Shown here: positions 37,136 through 49,458 of the stretch, in pieces
How positions within the stretch are numbered: position 1 is the stretch's first letter
How the letters are laid out: each line of letters starts with the position of its first letter
Source: Rostratula benghalensis
Lineage: Eukaryota > Chordata > Aves > Charadriiformes > Rostratulidae
Assembly (NCBI GenBank): GCA_013399305.1
Contig: VXAI01000342.1
Location: 578,042 to 642,041, forward strand
Direction: 5' to 3'
Length of the DNA stretch: 64,000 bases
Position numbers and translations under genes: made by a program
Notes under the pieces: generated by a model
What the model saw: the letters and a program-made list of their open reading frames with translations, nothing else
Told to the model about the DNA's origin: nothing
Databases searched by the model: none

Positions 37136-39749
37136 TGTTTTCTGGTCTTTAAGAGAATGTAAAAAACATCATGATGTGAGTAAAAGCCACACACTCATGT
37201 CTTTTTGTCTTTTTTGACAGAACTGCCAGATTGTTAGTCTTTGGCTAATGCTGTTCTGTATTTTAGGGTATCTGTTGAACCGATCCCTTGGAAGAAGTAG
37301 CTTGCTGTTATTTATTCTCAAGGCTTTTTTTTGGGAACTTTTGTTTCCCACACACAAGTTGTTGGCCAGGCCAGATCACCTTGCAGATGGTCCTTGGGCT
37401 GCACAGCTTCTCTGGAGAACAAGTCTCTGAAGCATTCCCAGTATTTAACAGTAAAAATTAGAATCTACTTGACTGTGCCTGCTGTTCATGTTTTGATACT
37501 GTGTAAGAATGTGTTGGTACATCTTCCCATTTCATTAATATCTTTATTATTTAGGAGAGTGCTATAAAAGAGGTGGGAGCAGGTGTACCTTCACCTGTCG
37601 GTGCAGCAGACTGGACATTTAGCATTTGCTTCCTTCCTTAGTAGTTGTGATATCTGAGACGGTGCGCTTGCTGCTGACATCCTGGCTTCTCCCAGCTAGG
37701 GAGAGCCAAAAGAGACTTAAACCAGAAGAGACCAAGGTGGTGAAAAATGAGTTAACTCATGCACCCAGTTTCTGATGCCTTCCCTGTTGCTGGTTGGATC
37801 TGTGCTCCAGGGCATGTTTGCACTTGTGCATGACAAGCATTCCTGACGCTGCCTTTTCTCCTCCCCATTCAGTGTGCTGGTATTAACGACCCTCCTGATG
37901 TCCCTTGCCATCTTCATGGAGATATTTCATGTCTTTCATGTGGACAATAAAATCTTTAAACAGGGAACAAAAACCCTCCATCTGCGAGTGGTCTTTGACA
38001 TTTGCAAACACAGCAGTAAGTTATGTTAAATACTTTTCAGTCTCCATGTTTTCCTTATTACTCCAGAGCACACCTCTTTCCTCCTTTACTTCATTTTACA
38101 CAGAAGAAAGCTTCTTTTAATTTAGTGCTAGCCATGTGGTATTCTAGGGAAGCTTGAGGAACAGAAAAGGGACATGTTCTACATTTATGATATACACACA
38201 TAAGACAAACAAACTCCAGGAAGCTGAGAGAAATCATGCAAAGATGACATTTCCATTCCACAGCTGTGAGAAGGACTGTCTAGCTGTGAGAAAACTACAT
38301 TTTGGGTTTTCCAAACACAAAGGTAAGAGTCTGATAATCCCAAATCTTCTGTGAAATCTGTTTTTTTTTTCTTCTTTTTTAAATTTTTTTTTCAGATGGA
38401 GCAATTAGATATTCTAAGTGTTACAATCCTCAGTCCTGGCAGCTAAAAAGAGTTTCACATATAAGTTAAGCATGTTATCTTTTTTTGTGTGTGTCTCTTG
38501 TAATTTTTTTTCTTATCCTTGGAGCTAAGAAATGGACAAGTCCTCTCTTAACCCATACGCCCCTACAATCATGAATGGCTGTATAAAGTTATGAAGTTTA
38601 GAGAACCTTTGCAATGTGAAGACCGTCCCAATTATATATTGTTCCTGTAAGTTTGTCAGAAGGACAAACAGGACAGCCAGTTTTCATCATTAATAAGTTT
38701 AATCACAAATGTTAATTGTATTTCTAAAGGGAAAGAATAGCACTGTTAAAAAGTGTTGATTTGATAATGATTCCTGCTACTTTCAAAGCCTGACTGTTGA
38801 CTATCTTCTCAGTCTGTTCTTTGAAAAATGCCTTTAGGAATAAGTAGAGTGCAGTAAAACTGACTGAAATTAATGTTATGGTAACTAAGCCTGCAACAGT
38901 CTGTGGAAAACTTCACAAATACAAAATTAATTTTATCCAAACCTTTTTTAGGAAAGTTTTGTAACTGCTCTGAATTTCCTTTACCATCTTCGCTGATTTC
39001 TAAGGAATATGTGTGCAAAATTAAACAGATCTGTTTCTTGTCTTGCTTTAGCTATTTCCTGGTGCTGCATTGGCTCTCTTTCATGATGAGCTGTTGATAC
39101 TGCAGAATCTGGACTGTGGTGTGCAAAATACCTCAGTCAAAGAAGCTGAATGATTCAAATATCCCAATACTCAGCAAAGTGGAGGAAACTAAGAGACCTG
39201 TTTAAAACAACTTGCTGAAGTTTCAGAAAGCTGGTACTTGCTAAAGTTCCCTGAACACTTCTTTTTCCTTTTCTTTTTTTTTTTTTTTTCAGAAGATGTG
39301 AGTTATTGAGCAGAATTGGTAATACTTCAGCTTTAAGAAAACAATTCTTTTTTTCTTCAGTTTTTGGAAGTCTTTCAGCCTCAGATGTAGTTGTAGAAGA
39401 CTGGTATTTTAAAAAGAAGGTGTTTGCATTTCTTAATTACCTTTTGCTAGAAAAATGTTCTCAATGGGAATGGAAGGGTATGCTTTTCACATCATCAGGA
39501 GGTGTAATACACCAAGAGAAATGGCCCTAGAAAAATCATGGTGTTTTCCTTGGAAGTTCTATTTGGTAGCATTATAACATGCCAAGTGTTAGGATTCCTC
39601 TTAATGTAGGCAAAATTAAAATAGTGTGACTACCACCATGTGACTGTCTCTTTTTAGACATTTGGATGAAAAATAAGGCTATGGAAATGGGTAGAATTGC
39701 CTTCTAGAAAATTTGGTGTATTAGGAAAAATAATTGTGAAGGTAATGTT
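37136..39749. other. Single-copy DNA with several splice-like signals, no gene proven
   Basis: A TATAAAAG motif is at 37563-37570. Acceptor-like tracts end at 37872, 38263, 39292 and 39360. Donor-like sites are at 38016 (GTAAGT) and 38323 (AAAG|GTAAGA). T-rich runs are at about 38360-38392 and 39268-39290. None of the intervening frames matches a family I recognise. Confidence 0.5.
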
Positions 39750-40184
39750 TGATGATCAGAGGGCTGGAGCACCTCTCCTGTGCAGACAGGCTGAAGGAGC
39801 TGGGCTTGTTCAGCCTGGAGAAGAGAAGGCTCCGTGGAGACCTTAGAGCAGCCTTCCAATATCTGAAGGGAGCTACAGGAGAGCTGGAGAGGGACCCTTT
39901 GTCAGGAAGCCTAGTGAAAGGACAAGGGGCAATGGCATTAAATTGCAAGATGGGAGATTTAGATGAGATCTCAGAAAGAAACTCTTTGCTGTGAGGGTGG
40001 TGAGGCACTGGAAGAGGTTACCCAGAGAAGATGTGGCTGCCCCATCCCTGGAGGGGTTCAAGACCAGGCTTTGAGTAACCTGGTCTGGTGGGAAGTGTTC
40101 CTTCCCATGGCAGGGGGGATTGGAACTCATGATCTTTAAGGTCCTTTTCAACTCTAACCATTCTATGAATCTATGATTCTATGA
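39750..40184 (+). mobile_element. CR1 LINE 3' end, plus strand, group A
   Basis: The plus strand reads [20 protein letters not shown], then [20 protein letters not shown], in an 81-codon open frame (39749-39994). The group A terminal blocks and a good tail follow (ATTCTATGAATCTATGATTC). The SLEGFKA block has lost bases near 40060-40075 (AAGACCAGGCTTTGAG), which breaks the frame. Confidence 0.96.
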
Positions 40185-41245
40185 TCTGTGTACAAATTTG
40201 ATCATGAATAAGGGAGGAAGTAAAGGAGAGATTGGTAGAAGACACTGTTCCTTTAGGATTGGAACATATGTCTAATAAGACTGTCCTTGCCATGGCTGTG
40301 TTCCTGCTTCTTAGGTCTAAAGTTATTATTGTACCTCAGAAATATTTCTGCTACTAGGATAAAATATGACCACTTACAAAACTTCAGCAGTATAGATTTT
40401 ACATATGTTCCTTTTCTCATCCTGAATTGTGCGCCCACTGATAACATGGAATTTCCATTAGCCTTTGAGATTTGTCATTTCTAGGATAAATCATTTGCTT
40501 TTGTTCACTTTGTCCATGATTTATGCAGCACCTTAGTTATAGTTAGTGTAACATCTAGAATGACAGAACAAAATGTAGATCCATAAATGAAAGTGGCCAA
40601 GAAGTTTGACATAGTAAGGACCAGCTCTGAAAGTGTGAAAAATACTCCGAGGAAAATTTCAATCCAGAGTAAGAATGAGTTTCATTCTTTATTTTCTGCT
40701 CCTTCACTTAAAATCAAGTAATGTGTGGTTTTGGAGCCTAGTGAGCAAAAAAAAAATTTCCTTAGGATCCTCTTTATTAACTTAGCCATATGCTGTGTAA
40801 TTAAACTCCCAACTAGAACAGTATGGTTATTGGAAATACCGTCGCTTTGTGTAAATGAGCTCCTCTTGGGTTACACAAAGCACAAAATGACATCTGTTTA
40901 GAACTCACACAGTTAGAACTAGCAGTAGATAGGTCTGTACTAAAGACTAACCCAAGTGGATTGTCACAAGAAGTAACAGAGAAGGTATCAGAGGCTGATC
41001 AATTCCATCCTCAACTGGACAACAAGAGTATTCTGTGAACATACTATGGTGAGGAAGCAGTTTCTGTGACTTAAACAGGCTTATGAAGAATAGGTTAATT
41101 ATTTGCATTGCCTTTATATAAAGGGTGTGCTCTGCTTTCCCCTTCTCAATTGTACATGATTACCTAACTGGATAAGGGGACTCGATTATTTTTTGGAGTA
41201 GAGGTATAAGCAATACGAAGAACGAGTAGTAATCACGCAGGTAGG
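40185..41245. other. Single-copy AT-rich DNA, no gene seen
   Basis: Nothing recognised apart from an octamer-like ATTTGCAT at 41101-41108. Confidence 0.6.
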
Positions 41246-41405
41246 CCACAGAATCACAGAATATCGGGGATTGGAAGAGACCTTGAAAGACCACCTAGAC
41301 CAATCCCCCTGCCAGAGCAGGAAGACCTACATCAGGTCACACAGGAATACATCCAGGCAGGTTTTGAATGTCTCCGGAGAAGGAGACTGTCCCTAGGCAA
41401 CTAGA
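41246..41405 (-). mobile_element. Old CR1 fragment, group E
   Basis: The tail block CCACAGAATCACAGAATATC, then CCAATCCCCCTGCCAGAGCA and CAGGTCACACAGGAATACAT. These are the markers of an older CR1 subfamily that differs from all others here. Only about 160 bases remain; it stops near GACTGTCCCTAGGCAACTA. Confidence 0.88.
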
Positions 41406-41977
41406 GAGCCACCAACCAAACTTTACAGCTTTGAGTGTTGGACCAACACAGTTTTCCTCTCTACAACAGAAGGAACAGCTCACAAAAACTTAGTGTGACT
41501 GAAAGAAAAAACAAAGTTCTGAATTGACCTTGATGCAGCAGTAGGTGGGACTCAGAAAAACAGAGCCAAGCAAGTCGCTTTTTGACATAAGCACTAAATC
41601 ACCCGCCTGAAAGGAAGATGTGGGATGACTGCTTTGTGAAAAAGGAGAAGACAGCAAGTGTCAGTTGACAAATATGCATTTTGGATTTGTTGTTTACGCT
41701 AATTTAAGAACTAAAAATACAAAGCATTCTAGTTCAAAATCAAGTGGTTTCCTACCAAGTCAGTCCTGTGTGATTGTGAACATTTATTGGCCTAAAAGCT
41801 CACAAGAAGGTAATCTTACAAGGAGATAGACTAGTGTGGTCTTGTTGCAGAAGATGTCATTAGCACTATGTGTCATAGACAGAGACACAGACTTCATTGC
41901 ACTCTGCCACCAATATACAGAAATCACAGATATCCTCAGCTGGTGATGGAAAGACAGAGAAAAGCTTTTTCTTTGAG
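41406..41977. other. Single-copy spacer between CR1 pieces
   Basis: No repeat or coding motif was recognised. Confidence 0.6.
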
Positions 41978-42084
41978 CAACCTGGTCTAATCAGAAAACT
42001 CCCTGCCCATGGCAGGGGGCTTGGAGCTAGATGACCTTTAAGGTCCCATGCAATTCAAATCATTTTATGATTCTATGATTCAAA
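41978..42084 (+). mobile_element. CR1 LINE, last 107 bases, plus strand, group A
   Basis: GAGCAACCTGGTCTAATCAG, then CCTGCCCATGGCAGGGGGCT, GATGACCTTTAAGGTCCC and the tail TTTTATGATTCTATGATTCA. It is a very short 5'-truncated insertion. Confidence 0.92.
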
Positions 42085-42433
42085 ATCTTTTGATAATTTA
42101 CTTGGAAATTCCATTGTAAAGGGCATGTAGGTCAAGTCCTTCCTTTTTTTTAAACAACAAAATGAGCTAGAGTGGCAGTTCTCTGCAGTGGAGTGAGACT
42201 GAAGGTCATACCCAAAATGCAAACAAGGTGGTTGGTTAGAAAAAGATGTGTCATTCCCACCTTTTCTTTTCCCTACTTTTCAGCAACCCTTATACAAAGC
42301 AAAAGGTGTAAGCTCAGATTTCTTCATGTCTCAAAGTAGTCAGAGTGGAGTAGGAGTGATAAAACTCCTGAAGCTTAGTCACGTGCTCAAGGAGGCTCCT
42401 TTGCCTCCTGCATGGCATAAGACCATAGCTTAG

Positions 42434-42870
42434 AAGAGAATCATAGAACTGTCTGCGTTGGAAGGGACCCGCAGATCATCTAGTCCAATCATCAAACTAA
42501 CTCTGAACAACAACAACAAAAAAAAATCATTAACCCCTGTCTCTAAGCCCTATGTTTACCCAACTTTTGAATACCTCCAGGGATGGTGACTCCACCACTT
42601 CCCTGGACAGCACATTCCAATGCTTAATAACCCTTTCACCATCAAAATTTTTCCTAATATCCAATCTAAACCTCCCCAGGCGCAACCTGAGGCAGTTTCC
42701 TCTTGTCCTTTCACCTGTTACTTGGGAGAAGAGACCGATGACCCTGCCTACACCCTCCTTTCAGAGAGCTGTAGAAAGCAATAAGGTCTCCTCTCAGCCT
42801 CTTTTGCTCCAGGCTGAACACCTCCAGCTCCCTCAGCTACTCCCTATAAGACTTGTTCTCCAGAGTTGCA
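42434..42870 (-). mobile_element. CR1 LINE, minus strand, group D, with a CAA expansion
   Basis: The tail is GAGAATCATAGAACTG, followed by GGAAGGGACCCGCAGATCAT. A CAACAACAACA stretch with A9 (about 42510-42528) replaces part of the usual 3' region. Group D body markers follow: CCTCCAGGGATGGTGACTCC and TTGGGAGAAGAGACCGATGA. The copy ends in the block for the NKSY region (AGACTTGTTCTCCAGAG). Confidence 0.93.
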
Positions 42871-43106
42871 GTTGCCTTAGGGCCCGGCCAAGAAGAAGGA
42901 TAACAAGGTGGGCTGAAACACCTTCAGATGAAAGGAGTTGAATCCCCAACCAGCCTGTGAGGTGGAAAGTAGAAATTATGGTTATAGGGTTAGATGTAAA
43001 GGCATGTTAGAAAAATTAAAACTATTTCAGTTCGATCTATCTTGTGGAGCTATCCTGCCCCTAGGAAAAACTGTGATGTCCTCAGAGCTGCTCAGCTTCA
43101 TGCTGT
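42871..43106. other. Short spacer between CR1 pieces
   Basis: No repeat or coding motif was recognised. Confidence 0.5.
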
Positions 43107-43170
43107 GTTGGACTTATGATTGTACCTAGATGATGTCCCTTCCAATCCCATATCATTCTGTGATTCTGTT
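43107..43170 (+). mobile_element. CR1 LINE tail fragment, plus strand
   Basis: GTTGGACTTATGATTGTACC, then TAGATGATGTCCCTTCCAAT and the tail CATTCTGTGATTCTGTT. About 60 bases of terminal CR1 sequence; the subfamily cannot be told. Confidence 0.75.
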
Positions 43171-43760
43171 CCTCATGGGTCCTTTACAAGCAAAGGCCAG
43201 CCTGGCCACATACCAATGTAGCCATTATCTCCCACTGTGCCTCATGGTGGGTGTCATCATGAGTCTGACTCTCTCAGTTCTGCCCTGACTGAGAAATCCC
43301 ACTGCATAAGAGAAAACTGTGAGGCGTACTCCCACATGCCTTCAGGCATCTTTCTCTTGCTAAAGTGACTTAAGATGTAAATCACTTTAAGAGCAAGTGA
43401 AGATGAGACCCACACCCTTTAATTTATGCTTCCTCATGTGTTCTTAATCTTTCTTTTTGAGGGTGAGATTTTATCAGTATAAGATACCACAGGCAATTTA
43501 ACAAAGCATAGTTTACACCAGCTGACACTCCCTCTGAATTTGGCCCCAGATGTGATGCCTGCTTTATACTGAATCTACACAGTATTTACTCTGTTCTGGG
43601 AAGCAATTTGCCACAGGAACAACTCCATTTCTTCGTGTCAGGTCACATGGTTATTTAAATAAAAAAACCAAAATAAGTTAGAAAAAAATTCCATTTTTTC
43701 CTTAGCAAAATAATGTTAAAATAAAAAATAAACATGTGAAGGTAGATAATAGTATAATTA
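43171..43760. other. Single-copy spacer, no gene seen
   Basis: Nothing recognised. A-rich from about 43660 to 43735. Confidence 0.6.
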
Positions 43761-44098
43761 TAGAATCATAGAATTATAGCATCATGGAATGGTCCAGGCT
43801 GGAAGGGTCCTCCAAAGGTCATCCAGTCCCACTTCCCCGCAGTCAGCAGGGACACCCCCAACCAGACCAGGTTGCCCAGGGCCTCCTCCAGCCTCCCCTT
43901 CAATATCTCCAGGGAAGGGGCCTCAACCACCTCCCTGGGCAACCTGGTCCAGTGCTCCACCACCCTCAGAGGAAAGAACCTATTCCTAATATCCCATCTA
44001 AAGCTGCTCTTCTCCAGCTTGAAGCCATTAGCCCTCATCCTGTCACTGCAGGCCTTTGGAGACAGACCCTCCCCAGCCTTCCTGTAGCCCCTTCAGGT
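43761..44098 (-). mobile_element. CR1 LINE, group B, minus strand, intact terminal frame
   Basis: The tail is extended: TAGAATCATAGAATTATAGC, then ATCATGGAATGGTCC. Group B markers match the copy at 36576 (GTCAGCAGGGACACCCCCAA and GGTTGCCCAGGGCCTCCTCC). A 90-codon minus frame (43766-44038) encodes the end of ORF2: RANGFKLEKSSFRWDIRN, then HWTRLPREVVEAPSLEILKG. The 5' truncation is near 44098. Confidence 0.96.
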
Positions 44099-47000
44099 AT
44101 AGTTTTCTAGGATTCTCACTGTGGATGCTTTCTGTTGACTTCTTATAAAACCAAAAGGTTCTTGTTGCTGCTGACCAGTACAGGAGAGTCTGTAGGAAGC
44201 AGGGCAAAAAGGTGTGAGTGAGATTCAACTTTTTATTTCTCACGAATGACCAGATCCACCTTTTTGTCAGCATGTCTGTTCTGCAGAGCAGAGCAGCAAA
44301 GGAGACAGCGAAATAGATGTGTCCCATTCTCTGCTAGGTGAACCCTAACCAAACTGGATTTCACACCCCCTGTTTCCCATAGAAATATTTGTTATCTTCG
44401 TGAACTCTTCTAACTGCCCCAGCTTCAAATTCAGTGACACGCATTATTTACTAAGTAGATTTGTAATTATTGCCATTATTTGGCAATATGAAACAAGCTC
44501 TCTAAAAATGATCAGTAAAATTTTGTATGGAATATACCACTCCTCTCAGGAAACAAAATAAATATACAGTTATAGTGAAATGGAAAAACATAGCTTAGTA
44601 CCACACAGAATGCAGAAGGTATGTGCTTCTCAGCCAAGTATTTTTCTTACTTACCTTTTTCAAAAGTGAACCTATGTACTAGTTCAAGATTTTTTTAAGA
44701 GCTTTATTTTTTAGCCAGAACTATTTTAACAAAAGAACATTTTAGTTTTGAGAAATGTCTTCTGTGGAAGAATAATTTTACTTTTTAGAGGTAATACACT
44801 GAATGTTATAGTTAAATGACTGTAGTCTGGAAATATGATTGCTAACAAAACAGATTTTTAAGTAGCTCTTGGTTTTAAGTACTTTATCTCCAAATGAATT
44901 CAGAGACACGTGTCGTACTCCTGTGCCACCTGAATTGTACCATCAGAGTTTATTTCACTTAGAAGCCTTAATAAAAGCCAATAATACTTGTTTTGTTTAA
45001 AGGAAAAATAAAAAGAGGTAAGGTAAATATCCAATATCTGCATTATATATTCCCATTCTACCTGCCAAGGAGGAAATGAATGAAAGCCAAACATGCAAAG
45101 TTTACTGAAGAGTGAAGAGCTTTTAATAAATTTGTTAAACAACCAGTGCTTGAAATTAAGTTACAAAATCCTTCTCCACTTAGTCATATCATAGCAGGTT
45201 ACACTTTTATATTACTTTGCAAAACACATTTAATTCTTTACTGACTCTTCTGGGAAATATGACATGATGAAGATATACTGAATAAACTATGTTCATTCTG
45301 ATTTTTTTTCTGAAATTAAGTTATATAAAAGCCTACATCTAAATGAATACAGTTATTTTTCTCTAAAACTTTTAGATAATAGTATTCTTCAATCAGTTAT
45401 GGACAGTAGAAGTACTTCTCCTGCCCTGCCATCTGGCAAAGTAGAGTTGAAAGCGATTTCCCTGGCTGCACTGGAATAAGGTAAGTATCAGGGAAATAAA
45501 AGTAATTGTCATAAATTGAGCTGCGTGTTCCATTATTGATCACAGATTTGCAGCTATACCTGTTAAAGCAGTCTCTGTGCTCTCCAGTAATAGCTGTAGC
45601 CCATTGAATGTTAGATCAGTATTCTTGTCATACAGCCTGAAAAAAACAATCTTTAGCTGGGACACTGAGATCCAAAGAGCAGACCTAATTCATGCATCCC
45701 AGGCATATTCATGTGTGCTGAGGAAAAAAGCCCTTTGTCCACTTCATCATTAATCTCAGTAGAGGATGTTGTGTATAATGCATCTCTAAAATAACTGTAA
45801 TATGACTCAGGTAATGGCAATCCATGCCTTGATTCCTCTCGTCAAGGATGCTGAGATGCAGTAATTTTGTACTGTCTGGATTATGCATAGGCTCTGTGTG
45901 GGAATAATAAAGCTCTACCAAGTGGTGCTTCACTCATTCAGCATTATTTACCTATGCTGAAGCCTCTGCCCTTATCGCTTCTGAACTGAACTCCTAATTA
46001 TAAAATAGTCAGTGAAAAGAGTTACCAGGCAGTATCCCATATAACAGTAAAGAATGGCCAGAGGAGCTTTCCCATTGTTCCTTAGGTCTGGACTGGTTCT
46101 GATCCCTAGGTCAGAAATTCACAGCGTTTCTTACATTTCTAGATCTTTAAATGCACATTTTGGTTGCATGACGGGGCATTTCAGAGCCTTGTTCTTCCCC
46201 TCTGTGCTTTACATGAAATTCAGCTCCTGTGTAAGCCTCCAAAAGCATGTGCAAAAGCAAATAAGCTCATCAGAAATACCAGTTATACCAAACAGAATAA
46301 AAATATGCCAAAGTTAAATGCTTCCTCCCTCAATGGGATTCAGTTGTGGAGGGTTAATATTGGACCACAAATCAGTAGGCTTCTGTGTGGATACTCTTAG
46401 TTCCTCAGAATCTACAGAAAAATTATCAGACCATATAGTCTTTAGATCTTAGTATTTTCCTGTTCCTGTGATGTAATTTCATGATGAGACAAATTTACAT
46501 CTGCACAGTAGCTTCTTCCTCTGAGGAGGCAAATGCTCTAAGTAAAAATAATTGTAAAAAATTATTTTAATTATCACTTTTTATGTTTGACCTTCAAAAA
46601 TAGCTACTTAATTACATTTTAAAAGTAAATACATGCTTGTAAATTGTTCTTAGTGATCCTAAGCTGCGTTTTGCAACCCAATACCAGAAGCCAGCCACAT
46701 TTGTCCACATAAATCCCAGTGTTCTTGTCTATTTTCAGTCTACAGACTAAAGAAAAAGAGGAATCGTATTTATCTTTCCATTAGAGCAGTGCAATCCAAG
46801 TGAGACTTTAACGTGTTGAAAGACCAAGTGTTTCAGAAGTATAGAAAATGGCAGCCTCAGTAAAGAGCAGGCTGCCAGAGGGGGGGGTCAAATGAATCAT
46901 CTCCATGTGGTTTTGTAGAGAACAGCTTAGAGTTTTTGATTTTCTTTCCCCTTTTTCCTAGGGAATGTAGTGCAGGCCACAGAAAAAAAATAAAAAGAAA

Positions 47001-49458
47001 AAAAAAAAGCAAGCTTATTAAGCTGTCTCCAACAGCAACTAGGTTCTTCCAAGGAAGGTATAAGCCTCCATGTTCACTATTGGAGGAGGAGGAAGGTAAT
47101 ACCTTTCTATCCTTGGTCAAAGTACAAAAACAATGAGAGAAGAGTCCCTCTTCAGCTATTCCTGATGCACTGCTACTAAAACTAAGTTTGGGAACTTGTC
47201 ACACTAAGACCGCCGGTACTTTTAGTTCCAGCTAAATTTTACACAAAACTGAACACCTTGGTGAAGAGCTGTGGAGTCAAGCACAATTTTCAACCCGTGA
47301 ATCCAGACACAAACCAGTGCCCTCTTTCTTCCGTGATGGACTAGGATATTTATGGCTCAAAGTGGGAATTTTACTTTCTGTTATGGGCTGGACTCCTGTC
47401 TATTTGAAGTCAAAACAAGGTGCTGTGAAATACTTCAGACAGCTTTTCTCCCCAGGAAGAATGCTTTAGGGAGCTACAGCGAATGGCAAAAGCCCTACAG
47501 AGAGTCTGGGGATCAACCACCTGCATTCAATTACTGCACCAAACAGTACAGCTTGTATCCCTACAGGTCCTCAGCCTGGATGTGTGGAAACAGAAGACGG
47601 AGCAGAGAGACCACGTTTAGAAGATGCCACTTTAAGCATGGCATTGCTTAATAAGAATTTGCTGGGGGAGACAAAGGAAGAGGAACTTTGCCCAGCCTGA
47701 AATGCTGGTTATGGAAAGATGGAGAATAGGTCAAGCAAGGCTCTGCCTCAGGGCTTATATGTTTTTCCAGAGTCCTCTGACTCATTTGTGCCTTTTTAAC
47801 AGCAAAGTCTCTATGGTTAAGAAATTATTTGGCTACAGTTATATTCGTTGCTTGCTTGCCAAATTATGCTTGAAGATGTTCAGCCAGAGGCCAGAGTTCC
47901 TAGAGCCTGATAGAAATCAGAGGGAAATGTCTGAGCCACTGCAAGACCTGAAAAACCAGAGGCTCAGGTCTGAGCACTCTGGAGTCCTGTGTTTCAAGGA
48001 AAAGACTGAACACTTCTGTTTAGTACCCTACAGACCTTGCATTAGACAAGCCCACCTCCTTTGGCATATGGAACTAAGCAACTTGGTAGGCTTACAGAAG
48101 ACCAATATCCCTGCTGAAAAAATTGGTGGTGGGCTGTTTCACTTTCTTTTATACTGAGGGAAAGAGGTATTCTCTGACTTTGCTGAGGAAATACCATCAG
48201 CACATCAGGCTCCTCAGACCATTACAAAAAACAAGTGTAGTAGCTCTGTGTTTATTCCTTCATCCTACTTCCTTTTTCAGATATTTTCTGTCTTCCTACA
48301 ATGCAGTGGGAGGCCCAAAAAGCAGGAATCAATGATAACACTGTCTTTAGAAACAGGACAAAATTTTGCTGTGATTTGGGAGTACTCATTTCCCTTTACA
48401 GATGTCTAGTGGAAAGACATCATTTAGTTCTTTGTTTCCTGCCACAGTGGATCAACACTGTAGAGCCCTGTGCTTCTGGCAAAAGCAGACTTAATAGGTC
48501 TCTGCTCAGAGCCTTTAAGCCTCAACTGGAGTGAGCAGAGCAGCAGCAGCATCATTCAAAAGCAGCAACACAACCTACCAGGGACCTTGACATCAGTGTC
48601 TCTCCACCCACTGAATGGCAGTTATTTAGGTCCTGGTCAGGGATGGGTACTCAGGTCTCAGAATCTACAAGTAGTCCTGAGTCTTCCCAGCTTTTCTGTT
48701 TGTAACCATTCCACACCAGTGCATGTCACTGGCATGCACGATTTTGTCATTTGTAACTGCTAAATTCATTGCATAAATATTAATAGGCAGGAGGGTTACA
48801 AGACATCAAAGTGATATGTGATTCGCTAAATCATTTTCCTACGAAGTACTTTATAAATGATGCATTAATTCCATCAGGATGCAGCCCTTCTGCAGGGCTC
48901 ATTAAGTCTGGCAGTTGCCTACTTCTCTTTTGATCTTCTGCAGAGAGGAAGGAAATAAAAGCCATTTTTATCTCTTCAAGAGCATCCCCTACCACCTGCC
49001 CTGAAATAGAACAAACAACATTTTCCATTTGAACAGGACTTTTTTTCCCTATCACCTGAGAAGTTCTGACATCGGAGAGTTTACACAAAGTATGTTTATA
49101 AATTTACAGGCTTTTGGCATTACTCTTCCTCTAAATCAAACTACACTCTGGCCCATAGTGGCAATCTGTCAGCTTGATGGACATTTAAATAATTCCAAAC
49201 AGGTAGCTGGGAGTTTTTTTCCAAAAGGAAACAGTCTGGCTAATGTAAAGCTCAGTTTCCAACTGAGAAGTCTTTTCATAACAGGTGAAGACTTGAGCCA
49301 GAGCAGCATTTTGTGCTCTTGAGAAGATGAGCAAGCACTGGTAAGAGGATACGAATAATTCAGCTAGTTAATTTTACACAATAAATCAGTTGTGACTGCT
49401 GTTGTACAGGACCAATTAAGGTTCATATACATAATAATTTAAAAGGACAAATTTTGAA
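44099..49458. other. Long single-copy AT-rich stretch, no gene proven
   Basis: A symmetric splice-like unit lies at 45376-45480. The part 47350-48760 has five plus-strand frames in a near-continuous chain (47352-47651, 47702-48157, 48123-48335, 48301-48534, 48470-48763). I recognise no domain in them. An A-rich run is at about 46983-47008, and a G8 run is at about 46880. Confidence 0.5.

Noticed and set aside
10023..41108. ATGCAAAT octamers at 10023, 22660, 29876 and 41101 (reverse)
   Set aside because: A few such 8-mers are expected by chance in 64 kb of AT-rich DNA, so they are not listed as regulatory sites.
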